A stretch of 64,000 nucleotides of DNA from Amanita rubescens (lineage: Eukaryota; Basidiomycota; Agaricomycetes; Agaricales; Amanitaceae). The DNA lies in NCBI GenBank assembly GCA_015039365.1, contig WION01000167.1, positions 1-64,000 of the forward strand, given 5' to 3'. The notes under the pieces are model-generated. The model worked only from the letters and a program-made list of their open reading frames with translations. It was not told where the DNA came from and made no database searches. Position numbers and translations under genes: made by a program. Below are positions 51,227-63,172 of this stretch, in pieces. Position 1 is the stretch's first letter. Each line of letters starts with the position of its first letter.

Positions 51227-52967
51227 TTATTCCCGCTACGTAAGTAGTGGGTTCAGTGCTACGACCAACTGACGGTTTGTGTCACACGTCACAATGACAT
51301 GTCTGATCGTCAGGCTGTCACGTTTTCTTACCGTACCGAGCTACATCCGTATATCGGGTGTCTTTCCCGATCGATTGCCCATCGCTCACGTTACATCCGC
51401 TTTTCGAATAAGATCGCATTGCACCGCATACTAAATTTCTGCGCCAGAAAAGAAAGTACGCAACACGATCCAACGAACCTGCGAAGCCTCACAGTTACTT
51501 TACATCGTGAAAGAAAATAAACCACCAGTAACCAACACATACGTCACCCGGTGAAAGCCTACCCCTGTTTGATACGAGCTGCATCCGCTCTGATCGAGAT
51601 CGTCATTTTACTCCCCTTTCCGGCAATGGGCTTAACCAAGGTTCGGGTGGCTAATCCAGTCACAACAAAATGGTTGGAGCAACACGTTGATGTCAATGAT
51701 GGCCATGTAAGTGTAGGAACTTTTCTGGTTTAAATCACGACGATCACTGAAGCTTTAAAGTGCGTATGCTGTCAGATGATAAAATCAATTTGGGAAACCC
51801 CTTTACAGCTCACGCTGTGTTAACACGACGTCAGAAAGGGAGAAATCCATTTACGGTAACTCCTATGTGGCCACGACACCGACATGGAATACGACGGCGG
51901 TATATCTGTTCTAGAAGTCACAGAGATTCCACGCGCTGCTTCTAGAGGTGCAGATGCCGATTTAATTGCTACGCATTTGGGTCCAAAATATGTTGTGCCC
52001 GCGGGTATTGCGAACGCCAAACGCTCGATTGCGGGTAACTCTCGCACGGCGGCTAAACGGATCTTTCGCTCTCGCGATGGTCATCCTTCGGTCACTAGAA
52101 AATCAGATCAAAAACAATCGATTGAGATTCCTTCTGGCTCGTTCTATAATTCATATTTGTGCTCACTTGCCTTAGAATTGTCAGTCAGTTCATACTACGT
52201 CCCTCATCTCCTTCCCGACCTTGGTGGCCCTGTATTTCGTCTAGTCAATGCAAAATTGATGCAAAGAGAAGTCGTTGATAGCGATGATAATCTGGTACCT
52301 CCTTGGGAGATGTACGACAAACTTCGTCCCGGAACTCTGGTACTAATGAAAGTTCAATTACTCGCGTTCGATTTGCCCGACCGGCAAAACGATGGTGTCC
52401 GTAAAGTACTTTACAACACTTCTTTGGTTGATATCAGGCTGACATTATGCAGATTTACCGGGTCATGGCCCATTCCGAAGATGTCGAACTCCCCGATAAA
52501 TGTTCAAACAATAAATCTAGCCAGGTGATGTCCTTATCGACTGAACGTGACGACACGGATGATGCTTTGGACGCCCTCTTTGAGTCAAAAAAAAGGAAGA
52601 TCAAAGATGAGGCCAATAATGCGGCATCCTCGTCATCGACTACAGATTGTGGATCCTCAACCAAAACAAAAGGAAAGAGAGGGAAGGCCAAAGTGGACGA
52701 AGACGTCAAGTTGAAAGTAGCTAAATTAGATAAAGGCAAACGGCCTGACTGCAGCAGTGACTTGGTCAACAACAGTGACAACTTAGAAGACTATGACATG
52801 GTTGCAGAAATTAATTGATTCCGATTTTCCACGTATTGTAAATGTAGATCTGCTTGCCTACAATGTCCTACTTTTCAAATACTTACTCGAAAAATACATG
52901 GTCGATGATCGAGACTCGTCTGGCACGTAGCGGGACCTGCGGCACAAGTGCCGCTTTCCTCGTTTAT
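51227..52967 (+). mobile_element. Candidate Helentron-like rolling-circle element
   Basis: A paralogous empty site at 53701-53720 (GACGTTATGTAAGC on the minus strand) shows that about 1.73 kb was inserted at TTAT. The insert starts TCCCGCTACGT (51231) and has the exact reverse complement ACGTAGCGGGA not at its far end but 28 bp inside it (52925-52935). Between this and the 3' border is a perfect hairpin GCGGCACAAGTGCCGC (52939-52954). Asymmetric inverted repeats plus a 3' hairpin are the hallmark of Helentrons/Helitron2. A 4-bp TTAT overlap leaves exact ends ambiguous by a few bases. It encodes one gene but no Rep/helicase, so it would be non-autonomous. Confidence 0.6.
51626..52818 (+). CDS. 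Hypothetical protein carried by the rolling-circle candidate
   Basis: Starts MGLTKVRVANPVTTKWLEQH. Introns with GT-AG borders follow at about 51707-51760, 51858-51900 and 52400-52451; the last one joins NDGVR to IYRVMAHSEDVELPD. The middle contains LVPPWEMYDKLRPGTLVLMK, which I recall from a widespread mushroom family of unknown function, and the C-terminus is acidic then Lys/Ser-rich (ESKKRKIKDEANNAASSSST, KTKGKRGKAKVDEDVKLKV), suggesting a nuclear protein. Roughly 330 aa, no break seen. Its spread inside a mobile element would explain why the family is so common, but that is inference. Confidence 0.6.
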
Positions 52968-53030
52968 GTAAGCTTGAACGCACCAGGGAGACTGGCATAT
53001 AACATATACAAACAAATCGCTCGGCACGAT
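52964..53030 (+). repeat. Host repeat interrupted by the rolling-circle candidate
   Basis: TAAGCTTGAACGCACCAGGG with the following AGACTGGCATATAACATATAC is the right part of a repeat whose left part is 51181-51230 (CCTACCCAGTCTCGCCGGTG...). The joined, inverted copy is at 53655-53757. Confidence 0.75.
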
Positions 53031-53215
53031 GTGACGTGACATTGTCGCTTAAGTAATGGTTGGAAATATTCATCCCGGCCGTTGTTTATTCTCTGCGTAT
53101 CTTGTCAGGGCATACTGGAGTTCAAATCATCTTATATCCCATGTCGTTATCCTTACATTGCTCAATCCTTGGGGCTGGGGCAAAGTTGTTCTATATCTAG
53201 CACTTATGACAATAC

Positions 53216-53300
53216 ATTTTAAGCTGCCTTGTGGCTCAGTGGTTAAACTACATAAAACTTTTGCTCGGTTGAGGGTTCAACTCCAGCCTCAGACAGATTT
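53216..53300 (+). repeat. tRNA-like (SINE head-like) sequence
   Basis: GTGGCTCAGTGGTTAAAC resembles a polymerase III A box and GAGGGTTCAACTCC a B box, spaced about 35 bp apart. No stable acceptor stem is apparent, so it is a tRNA-derived repeat or pseudogene, not a tRNA gene. Confidence 0.45.
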
Positions 53301-53401
53301 TTTCTATGCGAGATTGGGTGAGCTATACCGTTGTAGATGCAAGTCAAATGCCAAAGTCTCCCAAGGACTTATTATGGCTAATGCCAATGGCACAAAAATG
53401 T

Positions 53402-53482
53402 TGAGCCTGCCAGGTTTGAACCCTCAGCCCGGCAAAAACTAACAGGCATAATAACCATTGAGCCAAACAGCCACACAAAGCT
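53402..53482 (-). repeat. Second tRNA-like sequence, inverted
   Basis: On the minus strand TTTGGCTCAATGGTTATT (A box-like) is followed by CTGAGGGTTCAAACC (B box-like). It faces the unit at 53216, forming a loose inverted pair. Confidence 0.42.
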
Positions 53483-53654
53483 GAGTGTTACAAGTTATAT
53501 ATATAGACCAATTTCACCATGGCCAGCCTTGATTAAACGAGCACAGAAGCAACAACATTCTTAATTTCATCCCATTAATTATCACTACTACATTCTACGG
53601 ACCACACATGAACCCAAAGAAAAGATGATCAAGGTGTGACGGCTCGGCAGCCAA

Positions 53655-53757
53655 CACCTTTTGTTTGTATATGTTATATGCCAGTCTCCCTGGTGCGTTC
53701 AAGCTTACATAACGTCAAGCTAGCACCGGCGAGACTGGGTAGGAGTCTGGGCCAGGT
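53655..53757 (-). repeat. Uninterrupted inverted copy of the same repeat
   Basis: The reverse complement reads through from CCTACCCAGTCTCGCCGGTG via GACGTTATGTAAGC to GCCAGTCTCCC-type sequence without the 1.73-kb insert, thus giving the empty site. Confidence 0.78.
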
Positions 53758-53929
53758 GGTGAGGCACAAACAAGTTGAAGAAGAACTGGCCAAAAGAGTC
53801 ACAATATACGACAAGCATAAGAACATAGATGCTGTGTGACATGTAATTTAATTTGTTTGGTCTCTCTTAAACTCTCTTAAGCTCTCTTTACCTCTGTTTG
53901 GCTCGCTCTCTGAGGCAGGGGTTAACGTT

Positions 53930-56480
53930 TTAACGCTGATAGCAGACCTATATATTCGTCCAACGAAGCAGCGGTCTGGGCTACAGAAAGTCCGATGTTA
54001 GAGATTCCGCGGTCAGCGGCAGGTCTGCGCTCATAAACAGCAAGTTTCTCTTCACTGCCTTGAATCTGTCTGTTAAGGTCTGAAACGCACTCCTCCAGAT
54101 GCTTCTTGCTTGTCTCAGCGCTGCATCTGCATTGTTAAACGTAAGTGTATTCCCTTTCAGAGAGCCCAGGATAACCTACATTCCTATCAAGGTGGCTTTG
54201 CAGTTCCTTTCTGCAACTGGCTTTCTAAGCGCCGACGATCATTTTCTCCGGCGCGTTCAAGGTCGTTGTACATCTTCTGCACGTTAGTCATAAGATCAAA
54301 TAAGTGCGCTCGCTCCAATGCAAGAGTCTTGTTCTCCTCGACCAGCCGGCTTTGTACACCCTAAATCAACAATCAATACACCGAACCGAGTGAGAAAATT
54401 AGAATAGCACAACTTCCAAATCTTCTTCTCTGCACGAAAGTTGACGCGTTCATTGTGCAACTGCTCAATTCGTCCAGTCGCAATATGCAATTCGAGATCC
54501 TCCTTCGGACGAACTGAGTCAACGCCCATCATGCGATGAACTGACTTTGAACCTCAGCCAGCTCTTTCACCAAGTCGCTTTGCCCTTCAACACCAGCGGC
54601 AGCAGAACCGCCATTGACATCAGCCATCGTGTTACTTGTCGCCTTCTCCGCCCTGGAAAGCATAGCCTTCAGCGCGTCCCGTTCCTTCACATATGACTGG
54701 ATGATGTTTTCGCTATCCTTCTTTTGCCTCTCAAGCCGTGCCGCCAAGTCTTGCATTGCATCATGAGCCTCTCTCAACTCCATCTTACTCGACAGCTCTC
54801 TCACTATCCTCGGAAGCTTCTGATTCTGCTCCTGCAGCCCGCTAATGTATTTGAAGAGGGCGAGATTTTTGGTAATGAGAGTGTCCATATCAAACTGCAT
54901 CTTCTGCCATGTCAAGCAAAGTAGGGTCATCGCGTCGGGCAATTTCACGGAGTAATGATTGAACTTGACAACCAAAGTCGCCCGATTGTTTCTGCAACAG
55001 TCCATTCTCGCGAAGCGACTACATAGTTCAATTTCTGTGTGTTGTCTTGCGCTTCGCGCTCAGCGATTGCTTGCGCAAGTTTCAAAGCTTCAGACTGAAG
55101 TCTCGTATTACGCGCGTTGTTGCGAAAGAATGGGCACCTGGAACTTGGGCTTTAGAATACTGCACCAACGCTACAAAGGTAACTTACCCTTTCTTCAATC
55201 TGAGCAAGGACAACCGTCTGATCGTACTCTGCACATTTCTGGGCGTATTCGTCTTGCAACCGAACATAATCCGCATATACTTCCGTAAACGTCTTGCTAG
55301 CCATGGCCACAGTGGGACTGAGATTTGCCACCATATCTGCCACACCGACCGACGTACATGGTGTCCTGAGGGGTCGAAGGGGCGTTTCTACCAGACGGCT
55401 GAGGAAGTTCTCCGCGCCTCATGCGGTCCAAAATTGTCTCCAGCTGTTAAATCCTCTTCTCAGCCTCCTCGTGAGCCCTTCGTTCACCGTCTCGTTCTTC
55501 TCTGCCTTCTCCCCAACGCCTGCCCACTCTTTTTCGATGCCCTCGACGATTTCCTTCACTCGCTGTTCCCTCTCCTCCATCATAGTAACAAGGCGCCTCA
55601 ATCCGTTTGCCTCCCTGGTGTATGTCGCCTCTTGCTCGGCTAACTGACTAGTATTATCCTGTACCTTCGCAAGAGCTTGCGTCAACTGGTGAGACAGAGT
55701 GGTATGCGAAGACTAGAGTGCCTTGAACGACGCTTGAGCAGACTGGTGACTTTGCTTAAGTGAGTTATACGAAGCTTGTAGATTGGAGAGTTCGGCATTC
55801 TTGGTACGATGGTACTTGGACAACTCTTCGGTCTTGGAAGTGAGCTCGGTGGACGTACGCTCAGCCTCTGTCTGTACCAATTGCAGGTGTTGTTTCGAGC
55901 TTGAACTATAGTACAATCAAGTCGTTTAGCACACCGATTTACGTATCAACTAGTTTCATTACCTTTGTCGACGTCTCTCCTGAGCGCAGTTCGCGAACTT
56001 GGGACTCGAGAGACTGGTAGTCTTGTCTCGCTTTTTTCAGTGCAATGTCTGAATATCCTCTATAGTAATGTTAGGACTGGATTTGAATAAAGGACATGGT
56101 CCATACCATCTCGTGATTAGTTTTCCTGTTTTATGCGACTGATGACCCCAACCAAGTCGCGTTTTTCACGTTCCACGTTCCATGTCATCGACACGCACTC
56201 GCAACCTATCAACATAGGTAGTCGAAGATGTTTGCACAGTCTCGAGCTCTGCTATGAAGCAGCTTTAGACCCAAAAAATTGAGCAACAAACACGACATCC
56301 ATAAAAGTACTCATACATACCCAGCTGATCCCTCAGCAAAGTCGTTTTTCCATTCATCACCAGCGGCAGCATCGGAACCGCCATTGACGCCAGCCACCGT
56401 GTTACTCGTCACTTTCTCTGCCCTGGAAAGCATAACCTTCGGAGCGCGTCACATATGACTGGATGATGTTTTCGCTGTTC
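53930..56480 (-). pseudogene. MLP1/TPR nuclear-basket protein relic
   Basis: Minus-strand coiled-coil pieces in the expected order: ELTSKTEELSKYHRTKNAEL, EATYTREANGLRRLVTMMEE and VEGIEKEWAGVGEKAEKNE (55.4-55.9 kb), LSPTVAMASKTFTEVYADYV (55.3 kb), ISGLQEQNQKLPRIVRELSS, AHDAMQDLAARLERQKKDSE and IIQSYVKERDALKAMLSRAE (54.6-54.9 kb), and DLNRQIQGSEEKLAVYERRP near 54.0 kb. This wording fits the fungal TPR/MLP1 filament protein of the nuclear pore basket. Frames change many times and the region covers only part of the very long family protein. The KERDALKAML-type segment with its NGGSAAAG context is repeated at 56340-56470, a partial internal duplication. Confidence 0.75.
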
Positions 56481-56869
56481 TTCTGAGAACTTGAGCTAGA
56501 CACATTGTCGCTCAGTCGATCGTTCTGGTGAGAGCGCGTGTCCATCAAAATGTACCATATAAACACATGCAAATTCTGGACATGATCAAGTTATAATAGG
56601 CACCAACTTCACAAAGTTTTCCAACATCTTAATTCAATGTCATTACTAGTAGTAGTAATACGTGTGACTACAATATCATTTCGTGAGCTCGACCCATTGA
56701 CTTTCTTAGGGTACGAGAGCCGGATGCTGTGAGGACACAACGGTACTCGTTGTATAGTAACGGATAAGGCTAGTGGTTAATGGCGTTTCAACGACTGTTG
56801 TCTCATTTCCTCCTACTGAACCTAATGTAGCCCCCCGTGTGATTACCAGGTTAAAAATGATCCCTACAG

Positions 56870-57864
56870 TTAGAAAATTCTGCTAGAAGAGATAAGTATC
56901 CAATTCCGTGCGCTCGGCATTGTCCTTACTATTGCAGTTATAATTAGTTGGGATGCGCCATTACTACACACGATCCATGAAATAAGGACCGTAGTGGTTG
57001 TTATTGTATACGCCATGCCAGATTCGACAATGATGCGTAAGATGAACCGTATGCGTAGGGTGTGGAGATCGTTGGACCTTGCAAATTGCATAAACTTAAA
57101 CATTATCAGACCTGCAGGTGAAAATGACATCGTGATTAGTACGGATCTGAAATACAACTGAACTCACAAGTAATATATATGTTAATTGCAATGGTGCAAG
57201 TCCAAAAAAGGACGACGATGTGATCTACGGCGCTCTGGTGGATAGTATTCCCCGTCATTTGCCAGTATGCCCACATGATACTGCACGCTATGCAAATCAG
57301 CCACAAGGGCACAGGAAAGATGGGAACCATCTTCGATTTGGAGAAGACGATCCAGCAACGATAAATCTTAGATTCTCAGCCTGTAATGCGGCATCGACTT
57401 CAGCAACTGAAAATACTCACCATTACTGCGCCCGCCAGAAGGGTTTGAATGTGGACAAGTATGGTCTATTGAGCTTGTCAGTTTTGTTTCAATGATTGAG
57501 CGAAGTAATTAGATCTTACCATCAAAGTATTGCTCCATAGAAGATCAGCTGGCCCGGGTTGATTTTCAAGTGATATCGTGATACCGATGATGCATCGTCT
57601 AAAGGATAACGAGATATATAAAGAGGACATTGTCCAAAAGGCCAATGTCAGTGTCAGCACCGACCCATTGACAAGTCGAGGAGGTGTCCAGTTGCCGCGG
57701 GCGTAAACAAGCACCCGGAGAGAACCCAGCAAGGTTGAAATATAGAAGCTATAGAAAGCGACCCCAACAGATAAGACAGCGACCTCAGTTTTGACTCGAG
57801 CTGACTCGGAAGGCATGAAAGTGGTCATGAGGGAGCCAACTGATATTCGCGTCACTGTGTACAC
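56870..57864 (-). CDS. Seven-helix membrane protein, mushroom family
   Basis: Four exons with GT-AG borders. Exon 1 (MYTVTRISVGSLMTTFMPSE to LLWSNTLMV) gives three hydrophobic helices (VAVLSVGVAFYSFYISTLLG, GSVLTLTLAFWTMSSLYISL). A small exon encodes ILVHIQTLLAGAVM. The third, IYRCWIVFSKSKMVPIFPVP to TCTIAINIYIT, carries the IYRCWIV.. motif of this family, and the last ends ILRIIVESGMAYTITTTTVL to SSSRIF-stop at 56870. About 290 aa with roughly seven helices. This family is hugely expanded in Agaricomycetes; its function is unknown, although a receptor-like role is often guessed. No frame break seen. Confidence 0.75.
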
Positions 57865-58569
57865 CCTCGTGCATTCAGGGATGGGTGGGCAAGCACTGGT
57901 TAGTAATTATCGGCAGAGTTGCGGATGCTGAATTGGATCCTGAGCGCATGCATCTTGCGCGTGTTAAGGGTTTGGTTGATGAGTCGACCACGATTGGCCT
58001 ACTATAAGGCCCAGTCAAGATTTGAGAGTGCACGGAGCGATGCGAGTGCACGGTGTGGCACGGGCACAAGCGAAATCAAATGGTCATCTGGTCAAAGCCT
58101 GGTTGAAAGCGTGCACGCCGCAGGATTACTATAAGTTCACGAGGCAGCATTGACCGGTGACCCCAGTATGAGTCATACCTATTTGGATAACTTCTCCATT
58201 TGGCAACATGGGTCTTAGCCATTCCAGTGAATTCGCCCACGCGAATTCGATAGGGGAGAGAAAACGCGTTGAAGGGAGTATCAGGAGGCATCTAAGTGGC
58301 GCCTCCAGTGACGTGAAGTGAGTCAACCTGTCAAACCATGCAACGGTTTGGGGTAGTGTGTCCTTGTCACCCGCAATGTGAGCGCAACATATGATACAGG
58401 GTGAACTGCGCAAATATTGTCACCCGCAGTTTCATTTGACAGATTTGCGCAGAGATCTCGCGACATTGGTGATAAGTTATATAAAGTAGTCTAATAAATT
58501 TCCCTGACACGTTACCGGCATTTCGGCCCGCATGCCCTGAACCTGCTCCTCAACCAAAACCAAAGAAAT
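57865..58569. other. No gene recognised
   Basis: Short frames on both strands (58076-58413) have no family signature. The stretch lies between the divergent membrane-protein gene and polymerase gamma copy 2. Confidence 0.3.
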
Positions 58570-61500
58570 GTACCCAACATGCGCCCAGATCAACTACTTT
58601 CTCCAGCTTTACGCGCCCAACTTTTTCTGCCATTTTCTCCACCGCATCCACCACCAGCTTTTGTCCAAATCTCTCGCGACCATCTTGCAATTCTCTTGCC
58701 TCTTCTCTACCTTCGACTTCATTTTCTCTCCCTCCTCTCCAGGACAATTCGCTTCCAGAACACTTCCACCGCATCGGTCTCGCTACAGCTTCTCCTTACC
58801 GTAACCTCGCACTTGACCTCGCAAACGCCTCTCTTCCTCCCTTCCCAGACACATCCGGATGGAACCTCTCCCCAAAAGGCTGGACAAAGTACTACTACAA
58901 GCACGGCGGCGCCAGTTTCAGCGAACCCGTCCCCTTTCCTGTCCACGACGGCATCCCGGAATCCATGCTCGTTTTTGACGTAGAAACCATGCCGAAAGAG
59001 TGTCATCCATACCCCGTCATCGATCATCGCTATAGCAGCCTCTTCCAACGCGTGGTACGCTTGGATATCCCCATGGCTGTTAGGGGAATCCTCCCCGCCT
59101 GCCCATTTCATCCCCTTTGGTCCAGATACAGACCGACTTGTTGTGGGCCGCAACGTTTCTTTTGATCGCGCCCGCGTCGAAAGCGAATACACCCTCGCTG
59201 GGACTAGGACTCGGTGGATGGACACCATGTCTCTCCATGTTGCTGTGAACGGGATTTCCTCTCACCAGCGTCCCGCGTGGAACAAGTGGAAGAAGAGAGA
59301 AACAGAAAAGGTGCAGAGGGTCGAAGCGGTTGAGGCTATGGTCGATCTCATCGCGCAGGCAAAGGAGGACAAAGAGCGGAGCGAGGAGAAGTGGAAACGG
59401 TGGAAAAGCTGACGAGGGCTAGGATGGATATGGAGGATTCTCTTCAGGTGCCTTGTCCGTCCGAGATGGATTGGGGCGGCAATGAAAATGAAAATGACGA
59501 CGACGACAGAAATAGAACTTGGGAATCTCTCACTTCCGCCAACTCACTCGTAGACGTCGCGAGACTCCATTGCAACATTGAATTGGAACAAGACAAGGCA
59601 AGCGTTCTCAATAAACGCCTCCGAATCACTCGAGGTGAACTTATGCCCCATTTGTTTCCTCCTCCCGTTCCTTGGGCCCGACTCCAACCCGGACCCAAAC
59701 CCGAATCCCAACCTTGACCTCGGGGAGTCGGATCCAACTCCCCCTACTACCGACTCGGACAATCTATCCCTCGCCGACCTTTTAACCTATTGCGCCACCG
59801 ACGTCCATACAGCTCATAAAGTCTACAGCGTCATCCTCCCCTCCTTCCTCTCCTGGTGTCCTCGCCCCGTCTCCTTCTCAGGGGTGCTCACCATCGGGTC
59901 CAGTTTTCTCACAGTCAACAGCGCTTGGGAGAGGTATATTGAACGCGCCGAGTGCGTTTATAGAGGGGTGGAAAATGTGAAGAGGAGTTGGCGACGAGCG
60001 CGAAGGAGATGACGACGATGAGGGAGTGGGAGAAGGATCCGTGGTTGGCGCAGTTGGATTGGACCTTGGAAAAAGGTGGGAAAATCGAGGGGTGTTGTGA
60101 GTATTGTTCTTTTTTCGTCGTTGTCTTTTTGCTCAAGTTACGTTAAGGTGCAGGAACCTGATGAACCTGAACATGAACATGAACATGACGCGTTGCAAGT
60201 GCTGGAAGATCCAGCGTGGCTCAGCACTCTCATTACTTCTCCCTCCCGTATCGTCTCGTTATTGCTCAAGCTTGCTATAACGGCTTTCCACTCAAGTTCT
60301 CGAGCAAAGAAGGTTGAAATTACGTCGACGACAAAGGAAATGTGGGCAAACTGCGTACCACTCGCGGTCAGAAGACTAGTCAGATCCTTGGTCCGCGCCA
60401 CGCAAAACTACTGTTGGCCTCGGGCGAGATGTCGTCTAACGATAACGACCTAGCGACGGCGTTATCGTCTGGTTCAAAAGACCTGGACGATCGAATACAG
60501 GAACTTGCAGCTCGCGTGATGGACGAGGCTAGGAAGGATCCCGAATCCGTCATCGTTCAAGATCCGTGGTTCTCTCAACTAGATTGGAGCCCAAAGAAAA
60601 AGACAATGGAAAGAGCAGGAGGAGCCGAAAGCGCCCGCCGTTTGTTGGCCGAAATGGTACTGGGACTTGACGAAACCCAAAAAAAGTTTACCTCCCGGTA
60701 CGATCGATCTCACCCCTCGAAACCGAATTGCACCGCTCCTGTTCAAGTTGGCGTGGAGAGGCTACCCCTTGTTTCATTCGAGAGAACACGGTTGGATATA
60801 CCGCGTTCCTTCTTCCGTCTCGGAAACTTCCAAGCACGGATCGCCTCTTACGTTCTCCAACCCTGCCGATTGGACTCTCGCCGATCTAGTTCTTCATCAC
60901 GGTTTCGCGTTCTACAAGTTGCCTCATAAAGACGGTGAAAAAGCCAACGTGGGGTCTCCCCTCGCCAAGACGTTTGTCAAGTATGCGGCGGATGGGGTGC
61001 TGACAAGTCCAGGTGGAGAGGCGAAAGAGGCGCTCGAGTTGAGCGCGGTGTGCAGTTATTGGATGAGCTCGAGGGATCGGATCATGAACCAGATGGTCGT
61101 TTGGGAGGGCGATGGGCGGAAGTTGGGTTTCGAGGATAAGGACGACAAGTGGGGCATCATCCTCCCTCAAGTCATTTCCATGGGCACCGTCACCCGCCGC
61201 GCGATTGAAAAGACTTGGTTAACAGCTTCCAATGCGAAAAAGAACCGCGTCGGGTCAGAACTGAAAGCAATGGTCCGTGCACCACCCGGCTACGCGATCA
61301 TTGGTGCTGATGTGGATTCGGAAGAGCTGTGGATATCGAGTTGCATGGGAGACGCACAGTTTGGTATGCACGGTGCGACGGCATTGGGGTGGATGACGCT
61401 CGAAGGGACAAAAAGCGCTGGGACGGACTTGCATTCGAAAACGGCAAAAATACTCGGCTTGTCCCGCGACCAAGCCAAAGTATTCAACTATTCGAGGATT

Positions 61501-62484
61501 TATGGGGCTGGGATGAAACACGCCGTTCTGCTCCTCCTTCAGGCCAACGCCGGGATGTCGATACCGGAAGCTCAAAAACTCGCCGAAAATTTGTACGCTT
61601 CCACAAAGGGCCGCAACACTCACCGATCCGACATGTTTGATCGAAAGTTTTGGTTCGGAGGATCCGAGAGCTTCGTGTTCAACAAGCTCGAAGAGATTGC
61701 AAATTCAGAGAAGCCTAGGACGCCTTGCGTTGGGATGCGGCGTGACGTACGCGTTGAGCAAGGAGTACCTCCCAAACGAATTCGGATCGGATTATATGCC
61801 TTCGAGAATCAACTGGGTCGTCCAATCCTCGGGTGTGGATTACCTCCACATGCTGATCGTATCAATGGAATATCTCATCAAGCAGTACCAAATCCAAGCA
61901 CGATACCTCATCTCGGTGCACGACGTACCTCGTCAAAGAAGACAAGTACCGCGCCGCGCTGGCGTTGCAAATATTTGTGGACGAGAGCGATGTTTGCGTA
62001 TATGCTCGGTATGGACGACTTACCGCAGGGCGTCGCGTTTTTTTCGGCGGTGGACGTGGACAAGTGTTTGAGGAAGGAAGTGGATATGGAGTGTGTTACA
62101 CCCAGTCAGCCGGTGCCTATTCCGCCTGGCGAGTCTCTAAATATCGAGGGTGTGTTGGAAAAGACGGGAGGAAGTTTGGGCGAGGAACGCGGAGTTGAGC
62201 ACGTCGGCTCGTTGGAAGGGTACGAAGAACCAGATTGCATGGTTCATCGAGCCAACACGGCGGCTTTCTTGAAAGCGCAAGCGGCTCAGGATTTTGGGGA
62301 GGTGAAGGGGCTTGCGCAGAAAGTTCACGGTGTCAAGTTTGAAGGTGGAATTGGGGGTAGGCTGGGAGCGAATGGCAAGAAGGGGAGGAAAGGGGGTGAG
62401 AATGTGCCTTTGGGTAATGGAGAGGGAATTGATTGGAGTGAATACGAGTTTCAGCGGAACTTGTTGGACGAGTATCGTTATTAA
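58570..62484 (+). pseudogene. DNA polymerase gamma copy 2 (nearly full length, inactivated)
   Basis: Exonuclease motif I is intact (MLVFDVETMPKE, near 58975), but a frameshift follows near 59010, and motif II reads GRNVSFDRARV, with the usual His of GHN replaced by Arg. The polymerase part lies in a 605-codon frame from 60667: motif A GADVDSEELW, motif B RDQAKVFNYSRIYGAGMKHA. One inserted T near 61725, an 8-base loss in the HDE motif (near 61923) and a 5-base loss near 61972 add up to whole codons. The long frame stays open but reads nonsense for about 80 codons and lacks motif C (GVTYALSKEYL... to LISVHD in another frame). It ends EYEFQRNLLDEYRY. Family A mitochondrial replicase; this copy cannot be active. 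It preserves the empty target site of the 18.2-kb element at 60493-60498. Confidence 0.88.
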
Positions 62485-63172
62485 TGTAATTTATGTAGAT
62501 TTTTCAAAATAGGGATGCGCTACTTGTTATACAGTCTATACAGTGTGCTAAGACCTAGGAACAAGTCCTTACCATTCACGAAGCGTTCAAGTGAAATCGT
62601 TTCTCACTTGATCTTCAATACCCTTCGCATCGTGCCGTGGTTTCTGTATTTCAGCACGCCAAACTGACAAAGATCAGTCATCGGTAGTCGTTGGTCTGTT
62701 ATTCTTAACCAATACCATCTCGGATGGCTTCGATCACTTAACGATTGTATTCGTTACTCTCTGATTATAAAAACCTTTTCTATTAAAAAAAGAGGTACGA
62801 TTACGGTCATCCACTTCAGCAATGGATCCCCAAGATTCGTTGATGATAGACTGGATGGTGAACCACCGGGATTTGTCCATTCATTCCGTTTTAGTCCGGA
62901 GTCTTCTCCTGTGTCAAAAACTCTGAGCGAGACCTGAGGCGGACTCGCGTTTTGGTCGCAGCTCACCCGCTGACTGACAACAAGAAGACTTTTAACGAGT
63001 ACCAAAACAGTGCCTAATACGCGGCAGAAACTTCAGATATCAGAGATAAGAACATTTAGTTGAGATACGAATGAGAACAAAAGGAAACTATAGGACGCGT
63101 AAAAGTACAATTTACAACTTGAATCAAAGCTCCGAGTCGCACCCGTTCTTGTTAGCAATACGAGTGAATACT
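62485..63172. repeat. Downstream part of the polymerase gamma duplication; no gene
   Basis: 62500-62690 matches 29840-30030 (for example AATACCCTTCGCATCGTGCC in both), so the duplicated block includes sequence past the stop codon. After about 62700 similarity ends. A minus-strand frame at 62754-63005 is unrecognised. Confidence 0.6.

Noticed and set aside
51227..52967. Ordinary TIR transposon with a TTAT duplication
   Set aside because: The 3' inverted repeat is 28 bp internal and followed by a hairpin, which fits a Helentron better; kept as the main alternative.
53216..53300. Functional tRNA gene
   Set aside because: A- and B-box-like motifs are present, but no matching acceptor stem could be drawn.
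54270..54300. GTCATA at about 54286 as the right end of the element starting at 50840
   Set aside because: It lies in the MLP1/TPR relic, without the GGTTTTGTC block or a GTTATT target copy.
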